From an uncultured Clostridia bacterium (GTDB lineage Bacteria > Bacillota > Clostridia > Oscillospirales > Acutalibacteraceae), in contig CAMFTS010000035.1 of NCBI GenBank assembly GCA_945988915.1, positions 1-10,737 of the forward strand: 10,737 nucleotides of DNA. The letters are read 5' to 3'. Numbering within the stretch: position 1 is the first letter of the stretch; each line of letters starts with the position of its first letter. Below are positions 5,985-10,737 of the stretch, one piece after another. The notes under the pieces were generated by a model. It searched no databases. It worked only from the letters and a program-made list of their open reading frames with translations, and was not told where the DNA came from. Made by a program: the position numbers and the translations under genes.

Positions 5985-8900
5985 ATGAAAAAACGAATTT
6001 TAAGCATAGTACTTGCACTTTGTATGATGATTACATTAGTGCCGACTACGGTGTTTGCCGAACAGGCTTACATAGCAGGCGACATAGATTTTGACGGACA
6101 AGTTACTGTTAAGGACTCCGTTTTGTTGCAGAAATATTTGGTAGGTTTAATAGAGCTTGAAGAAATTCAGATTGCTCGGATTGACAATAACGGTGACGGC
6201 AATAAAAATATATTTGACTGTACGAATATTTTAAAATTGATATCGGATCTTGATGTATCGTCCGGCGGCGCACAGCAGACCGGCAAAACTCCGCCGACAA
6301 TAATAAGTAGTGCAGGCTCCGGAGATACACTAAAAGTAAACGCAACTTCAAATTATTTCCCTACAGTGTCAACAACTTCAAAAGTAACAGTCGAACAAGA
6401 CCAAAACGGCACAAATTATGTAACGGTAACCTACTTTATCGACAGCACAAAGGATGTGCTTGACCTGCAGTGGACATTAACATACGACCCTGCTTATCTT
6501 CAATTTGCAGATATACCACCGGAGGTAAGCAGTATATTAAATCTTATGCCTATGTTACGTGATGAATATCATGATAATAAATATTATTATAATGTTATAA
6601 GTGACGGAGACACAAATCAGATTAAGGCTAATGCTGTTGATTTAGACCTTTGCAAGTTTGCCGACAAGGGTTCTGTCCCTTTTGTTACAGCTACATTCTT
6701 AGTAGTTAACCCGGGTGAAACCGAAGTTAATCTTTTTGTTGACTGCCTGACGCTTTCCGATGGCACAACAGAAGAAACAGCGGTTAATTCAGGTGTGGTA
6801 AACGAAGAAATAACTCATCCCAATCGTTTTACAGCGGCTTATGGCATAGATGATATTGATGAACATATATGTATGGACTTTAATAAGGATCACAAGTGCG
6901 ACTACTACGGCTGTGGAGTAAGTATCAGCTCTTGTGATTATAAAAATTACGCCCATAAGTGCGATTACTGCGGCGCCAATATCAGTTTTGATAACATAGC
7001 AGATTCTAAATATACACAGGCTTGCGAATCAATTGACAGTCAGTACCACTACTCACAGCATGATTTGGGCGCTACATATACATCTGAGAGTACGACATTT
7101 AAGGTTTGGGCTCCGACAGCCACAAAGGTGGTAGTGAATCTTTATGCATACGGTACAGCCGAAGAGTCGAGAAAAAATGGTGTAGACGATAAGCTTGGAA
7201 CTTACGAAATGACTTATGACGAGACAACAGGCGTTTGGCAAATAACGCTTGAAGGCGACTTTAGAAACGTATATTATATCTACACAATAACAGCACTAAA
7301 AGTCGGTACATCCGGCGGCGCCACTACAAAAGAAACACAGGACATTTATTCGGTTGCAACGGGAGTAAACGGTAAACGTTCAATGGTATGCGACCTTGAT
7401 TCTACCGACCCCGAAGGATGGGAAAATGATGATCACGTTCTTTTGGACGAGTCAACAGATTCAGTAGTCTGGGAACTTCACATTAAGGACTTTTCTTATG
7501 ATCCTGCTTCAGGTGTATCGAAAGATAACAGAGGAAAGTACTTGGCTTTCACCGAAACAGGTACAACACTCAACGGTGAGGGTAATGTTTCAACCTGTAT
7601 TGATTACCTAAAAGAGCTTGGTGTAACAACAGTTAAGATTAACCCCTTCTTTGACTTCGGGTCAATCGACGAAAAGGGTTCTGATACACAGCTCAACTGG
7701 GGTTATGACCCTCAGAACTTCAATGTTCCCGAAGGCTCTTATTCTTCAAACCCCTATGACGGTAACAAAAGAATCGAAGAGTGTAAGTCAATGATTATGG
7801 CTCTTCACGACGCAGGCATTTCAGTAGTTATGGATGTTGATTACACCCATACAATGTCAACTGATTCCTGCTTCCAGGCTACAGTACCTAACTACTACTA
7901 CAGAATGACAAAGACAGGTGCATTCTCCAACGGCTCAGGCTACGGCAATGAGTGTGCAACAGAACGCGCAATGTATAGAGAATTTATAATTCAGTCGCTG
8001 CTATACTGGGCAAATGAGTACCATATCGACGGTTTTAACTTTGATTCAATGGCTCTGATGGATGTTGAGACCATGAATCTTATAAGGGAGGCTCTTGATG
8101 GAGTCGATCCAAGAATTACAACATGGGGCGAAGGCTGGGCAGACGGTGCCTCATATCATCCCACAAATACATGCACAGGTGCAAAGTACTATCCTGCTAC
8201 ACAGGCTAACGCTGCAATGCTCAACGACAGAATCGCACTCTTTAACGATGTAATCCGTGACGGTATCAAGGGCGGTTTATCAAAACAGGGCTTCATTCAG
8301 GGTGCAAAAACTTCTGCTCCCGACATCAGATATGGTGTAAGAGCTAACTCATTCGGCAGATACAAATGGCTTGCAAGCGCACCTTCACAGTGCGTATCAT
8401 ATGCATCATGCCATGATAACGCAACTCTCTACGACCGGATTCTCGGTTCAACAGGACTTGCTTCTTACGGAGTTCGTGAGTCAACAGCAGTAAAGATGAA
8501 CAAGCTCGGCGGTGCAATTGTTTACACATCACAGGGTGTTGCATTTATGCTCGCAGGCGAGGAAATGTGCCGCAGCAAGGACGGCGACACAAACAGCTAC
8601 AAGTCAGCTGCTACATGTAATATGATTAAGTGGCAGAATGTAGTTGATTATGCTGATGTTGTTTCATACTACAAGGGACTTTCTAATATAAGAAACCGCT
8701 TTACTCCTTTGACCTGTGCAGATAATTCGTACAGTGATGCGTACATTTTTAACGGTAATATGATCGACGCTTCAAAGCAAATAGCCTTCACTATCGCCAA
8801 CGACACACCCGGCGAGTGGAGCAAGATGGCGGTTATCTATAACAGCGATTCCGCTCCTGCCGAGATAACGCTTAAGGATACTTCCGTAACCGAGTGGGTA

Positions 8901-10737
8901 GTAATTGCCAACGGCGATTCAGCCGGCGTAACAAAGCTCGCTGAGGTCAGCGGTTCAACCTTCAGCGTACCGGCTTATTCGGCACTTATTGCTGTAGAAA
9001 AAAGCAGTTATGAATCTGCAGGAATAGATGAAAATACCGGTAAGGTAATCGTAAACTATCTTTATGAAGACGGCAAAACAAAGCTGGCAGACTCCATTAT
9101 TTTAAAGGGAACAATAGGCACCGGATACGAGACTGTAAAAAGCCCTGAAATATCCGGCAAATATCTTGTAAAAGAGGTTATCGGTAACACAAACGGCAAA
9201 TTTGCTCAAGAAGACGCTGTGGTAAACTATATTTATGAGAACATACCGATTATTGTCGTCGGCAACGGCTCGGGTAACTGGCTTAACGGTGCAGACTGGG
9301 ATTGTACTTCTGTTACAAACCGTATGACGGCGATCTCACCGCTTGTATATGAAATCACATATGCTGAAATTGCGCAGGGTAACAATTACAAGTGCTCTTT
9401 CTTCATAAGCGGCAAGGAAGAGTATGTTTTCGAAAATGAGACAACAGTCACCATACCGTATGAGCTTGCCGATGTGACGCTCAGACTCGACCTTACCGAC
9501 TTTGACTGTGACGCAAGGAAGGGCGCTAAGCTTACGGTAACGGTTAATCCACACCATGACCACGACTTCTCAGGCGATTGGGTTTATGACGGTACCTACC
9601 ACTGGCATAATTGTCAGAACGGCGACTGCAAAGAGATTCAGGATCGGGCTAAGCACTCCGGTGGAACTGCAACCTGCACCAAAAAGGCTTTCTGCGAGTT
9701 TTGCGACGCGGAATACGGCGAAAAAAGCCCCGAAAATCATACAGGCACAAAGGTTTGGGAAAAGAACGAAAAACAGCATAAGCAGTATTGGAATTGCTGT
9801 TATGCAGTTGTAGTTGACTATGAAGACCACACCTGGGTTGAAGGTGTATGCTCAAGATGCGATTACACCTGTGCTCATAGGGACATAAGTCCAAAAGACC
9901 ATGTGTGCGACATCTGCGGAAAAACACTTTCCTCGCATACAGGCGGAACGGCAAGCTATTTCAAAAAAGCGGTTTGTGAATATTGTAATAAAGAATACGG
10001 CGAACTGCTGACAGATACAACGGCGCCGACCGGAGAAATTACCGTTGGTACAAATAAATGGAACAGCTTCCTCAATACGATTACCTTTGGTGTCTTCTTT
10101 AAGGATACTCAAAGCGTTACAATCACTGCAAGTGACGATAGCTATAGTCACAACGGCTATACCGATGATAAGGCTGTTAAGGTTGAATATTATCTTTACA
10201 GCGGAGAACCTGCTTTGACACAGGCTGACCTTGCAGGCAAAGAATTTACGGAATATAGCCGTGCATTCAATATCAATCCCGACAACAAATATGTTGTCTA
10301 TGTAAGGCTAACCGACTTTGCCGGAAATGTTACCTACCTTTCCTCCGAGGGAGTTGTATTAGACGCCACTGCACCTGTCATTTCGGGTGTTGAAAAAGGT
10401 AAGACCTACTGCGAAGCACAGACGGTTACTGTTACAGAAGAGTATATTAAGAGCGTGACCGTAAACGGCACAGAAGTTTTACTTGACGCAAACAATCAGT
10501 TCACGCTGACTCCGGCTGACGGTACACAGACAATCGTTGTCACCGACAAGGCGGGCAATGAAACCTCTGTAACCGTAACAGTAAATGACGGACACACAGA
10601 CGAAAACACAGACCATGCTTGTGATTACTGCGATACAAATGTTGGTACTCACGCAGACACAAACCGTGACCACAAGTGCGACTACGGTTGTAGTGAAGCA
10701 ATCGGCACTCACGAAGACACAAACAACGACCACAAGT
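5985..10737 (+). CDS. pulA: Secreted dockerin-bearing type I pullulanase-like (GH13) multidomain protein, 3' end outside window
   Basis: The frame is open from ATG 5985 (GGAGG at 5973-5977) to the window edge; 1584 residues are visible. Order by residue: signal peptide 1-25 (cleavage after VFA); dockerin with two calcium loops, 32-90; cohesin-like beta-sandwich about 110-275; Cys knuckles 294-333; CBM48-like domain about 350-455 (TTFKVWAPTATKVVVNLY); GH13 pullulanase barrel about 490-910; C-domain to about 1003; MucBP-like domain 1019-1086; beta-sandwich 1087-1188 (GNWLNGADWD); Cys/His region 1190-1343; Ig-like domains 1345-1535; further Cys/His repeats from 1537. The family debranches alpha-1,6 links in pullulan or starch. 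Pullulanase marks are NWGYDP (571-576), YSSNPYDGNKRI, GEGW with acid/base E716, HDN at 810-812 and nucleophile D687. However, region II reads GFNFD (Arg to Asn at 685) and region I DVDYTHT (617-623), so activity is doubtful. The dockerin implies attachment to a scaffoldin. No convincing own promoter is visible. Confidence 0.9.
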   Translation, partial: MKKRILSIVLALCMMITLVPTTVFAEQAYIAGDIDFDGQVTVKDSVLLQKYLVGLIELEEIQIARIDNNGDGNKNIFDCTNILKLISDLDVSSGGAQQTGKTPPTIISSAGSGDTLKVNATSNYFPTVSTTSKVTVEQDQNGTNYVTVTYFIDSTKDVLDLQWTLTYDPAYLQFADIPPEVSSILNLMPMLRDEYHDNKYYYNVISDGDTNQIKANAVDLDLCKFADKGSVPFVTATFLVVNPGETEVNLFVDCLTLSDGTTEETAVNSGVVNEEITHPNRFTAAYGIDDIDEHICMDFNKDHKCDYYGCGVSISSCDYKNYAHKCDYCGANISFDNIADSKYTQACESIDSQYHYSQHDLGATYTSESTTFKVWAPTATKVVVNLYAYGTAEESRKNGVDDKLGTYEMTYDETTGVWQITLEGDFRNVYYIYTITALKVGTSGGATTKETQDIYSVATGVNGKRSMVCDLDSTDPEGWENDDHVLLDESTDSVVWELHIKDFSYDPASGVSKDNRGKYLAFTETGTTLNGEGNVSTCIDYLKELGVTTVKINPFFDFGSIDEKGSDTQLNWGYDPQNFNVPEGSYSSNPYDGNKRIEECKSMIMALHDAGISVVMDVDYTHTMSTDSCFQATVPNYYYRMTKTGAFSNGSGYGNECATERAMYREFIIQSLLYWANEYHIDGFNFDSMALMDVETMNLIREALDGVDPRITTWGEGWADGASYHPTNTCTGAKYYPATQANAAMLNDRIALFNDVIRDGIKGGLSKQGFIQGAKTSAPDIRYGVRANSFGRYKWLASAPSQCVSYASCHDNATLYDRILGSTGLASYGVRESTAVKMNKLGGAIVYTSQGVAFMLAGEEMCRSKDGDTNSYKSAATCNMIKWQNVVDYADVVSYYKGLSNIRNRFTPLTCADNSYSDAYIFNGNMIDASKQIAFTIANDTPGEWSKMAVIYNSDSAPAEITLKDTSVTEWVVIANGDSAGVTKLAEVSGSTFSVPAYSALIAVEKSSYESAGIDENTGKVIVNYLYEDGKTKLADSIILKGTIGTGYETVKSPEISGKYLVKEVIGNTNGKFAQEDAVVNYIYENIPIIVVGNGSGNWLNGADWDCTSVTNRMTAISPLVYEITYAEIAQGNNYKCSFFISGKEEYVFENETTVTIPYELADVTLRLDLTDFDCDARKGAKLTVTVNPHHDHDFSGDWVYDGTYHWHNCQNGDCKEIQDRAKHSGGTATCTKKAFCEFCDAEYGEKSPENHTGTKVWEKNEKQHKQYWNCCYAVVVDYEDHTWVEGVCSRCDYTCAHRDISPKDHVCDICGKTLSSHTGGTASYFKKAVCEYCNKEYGELLTDTTAPTGEITVGTNKWNSFLNTITFGVFFKDTQSVTITASDDSYSHNGYTDDKAVKVEYYLYSGEPALTQADLAGKEFTEYSRAFNINPDNKYVVYVRLTDFAGNVTYLSSEGVVLDATAPVISGVEKGKTYCEAQTVTVTEEYIKSVTVNGTEVLLDANNQFTLTPADGTQTIVVTDKAGNETSVTVTVNDGHTDENTDHACDYCDTNVGTHADTNRDHKCDYGCSEAIGTHEDTNNDHK
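6078..6254 (+). other. Dockerin module (two duplicated calcium-binding loops)
   Basis: Directly after the signal peptide, loop 1 reads DIDFDGQVTVKD (residues 33-44, acidic at 33, 35, 37 and 44) followed by the helix SVLLQKYL. Loop 2 reads DNNGDGNKNIFD (67-78, ligands D67, N69, D71 and D78) followed by the helix CTNILKLI. This is the duplicated F-hand pattern of type I dockerins, which bind cohesins of a scaffoldin in a calcium-dependent way. An N-terminal position is less usual than a C-terminal one. Confidence 0.85.
6864..6983 (+). repeat. Cys knuckle repeats between cohesin-like and CBM48-like domains
   Basis: In the pullulanase-like protein, residues 294-333 carry two related units, DFNKDHKCDYYGCG and NYAHKCDYCGAN, with cysteines at 296, 305, 310, 317, 326 and 329. 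They share the HKCDY core with the repeats at the window's end, so the same small motif flanks the enzyme module on both sides. Confidence 0.7.
9654..10007 (+). repeat. Pair of 24-residue GGTA/Cys repeats in the pullulanase-like protein
   Basis: Two in-frame 72-bp units at 9654-9725 and 9936-10007 encode H(S/T)GGTA....KKA(F/V)CE(F/Y)C...EYGE. The first keeps three cysteines; the second has lost the Cys of the TATC position (it reads TASY). Between them are further CxxC-type pairs (CSRCDY, CDICGK). The arrangement resembles small zinc-knuckle or disulfide modules in Clostridial surface proteins; no function is established here. Confidence 0.7.
10593..10737 (+). repeat. Tandem 19-20 residue Asp/His/Cys repeats, cut by window end
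   Basis: Units begin at 10593 (57 bp), 10650 (60 bp) and 10710 (incomplete), each encoding about HxDxNxDHxCDY(x)C followed by a short spacer ending in GT. The nucleotide sequence is also similar between units (GACCACAAGTGCGACTAC recurs), so the array probably expands and contracts by recombination. It continues past the window. Confidence 0.85.

Noticed and set aside
9556..9954. Several 75-101 residue open frames on both strands inside the 3' part of the pullulanase-like gene
   Set aside because: The + strand frame continuous from 5985 explains this region with recognisable domains and repeats; the others are shadows created by low stop-codon density.
10593..10737. Possible CRISPR-like or intergenic tandem repeat at the window end
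   Set aside because: The units differ in length (57 and 60 bp), keep the reading frame and encode a conserved Asp/His/Cys peptide, so they are protein repeats.

Overview
The window reads as chromosomal DNA of a low-GC, spore-forming, anaerobic Firmicute. It most resembles gut Ruminococcus/Oscillospiraceae-type Clostridia. The reasons are the AT-rich codon use with strong GGAGG ribosome sites, the split (two-gene) transketolase, the cotJ spore-coat cluster, and a secreted starch-type enzyme with a dockerin and Cys-rich surface repeats. The genus is an inference; no rRNA or other marker is present.

Positions 1-4330 are conserved housekeeping DNA, all on the + strand: the 3' part of divIVA, then lspA (signal peptidase II), an RluA/RluD-family pseudouridine synthase, and the N- and C-terminal halves of transketolase. 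The genes are closely spaced or overlapping and end at a near-perfect intrinsic terminator (4293-4330), so they look like one transcription unit. Positions 4388-5078 hold cotJA-cotJB-cotJC, joined by stop/start overlaps. cotJA and cotJB look complete, but cotJC stops after 66 codons, just where the second metal-ligand motif of this manganese-catalase family should be.

From about 5079 the character changes. A 150-bp spacer carries two sigma-A-like promoters, the second a consensus TTGACA-17-TATAAT followed by an imperfect palindrome. A TetR-family regulator follows. Its last codons and stop lie inside a 118-bp imperfect palindrome (5825-5942) that looks like a MITE-type intergenic repeat.

Positions 5985-10737 are one uninterrupted reading frame that runs off the window (1584 residues visible). 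It encodes a secreted modular protein: signal peptide, N-terminal dockerin, cohesin-like beta-sandwich, Cys knuckles, CBM48-like domain, GH13 type I pullulanase module, MucBP-like domain, a further beta-sandwich, Cys/His repeats, Ig-like domains, and a second array of Cys/His repeats cut by the window end. Its GH13 module keeps the nucleophile, acid/base and HDN residues but has lost the near-invariant arginine of conserved region II (GFNFD instead of GFRFD) and has an altered region I. It may therefore be a weakened enzyme or a starch-binding pseudoenzyme attached through its dockerin to an amylosome or cellulosome.

The most economical reading is that a regulator plus surface-glycan module was inserted into, or recombined with, the cotJ locus and removed the 3' end of cotJC. 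That history is inferred; the truncated gene, the palindromic repeat and the motif changes are seen directly.
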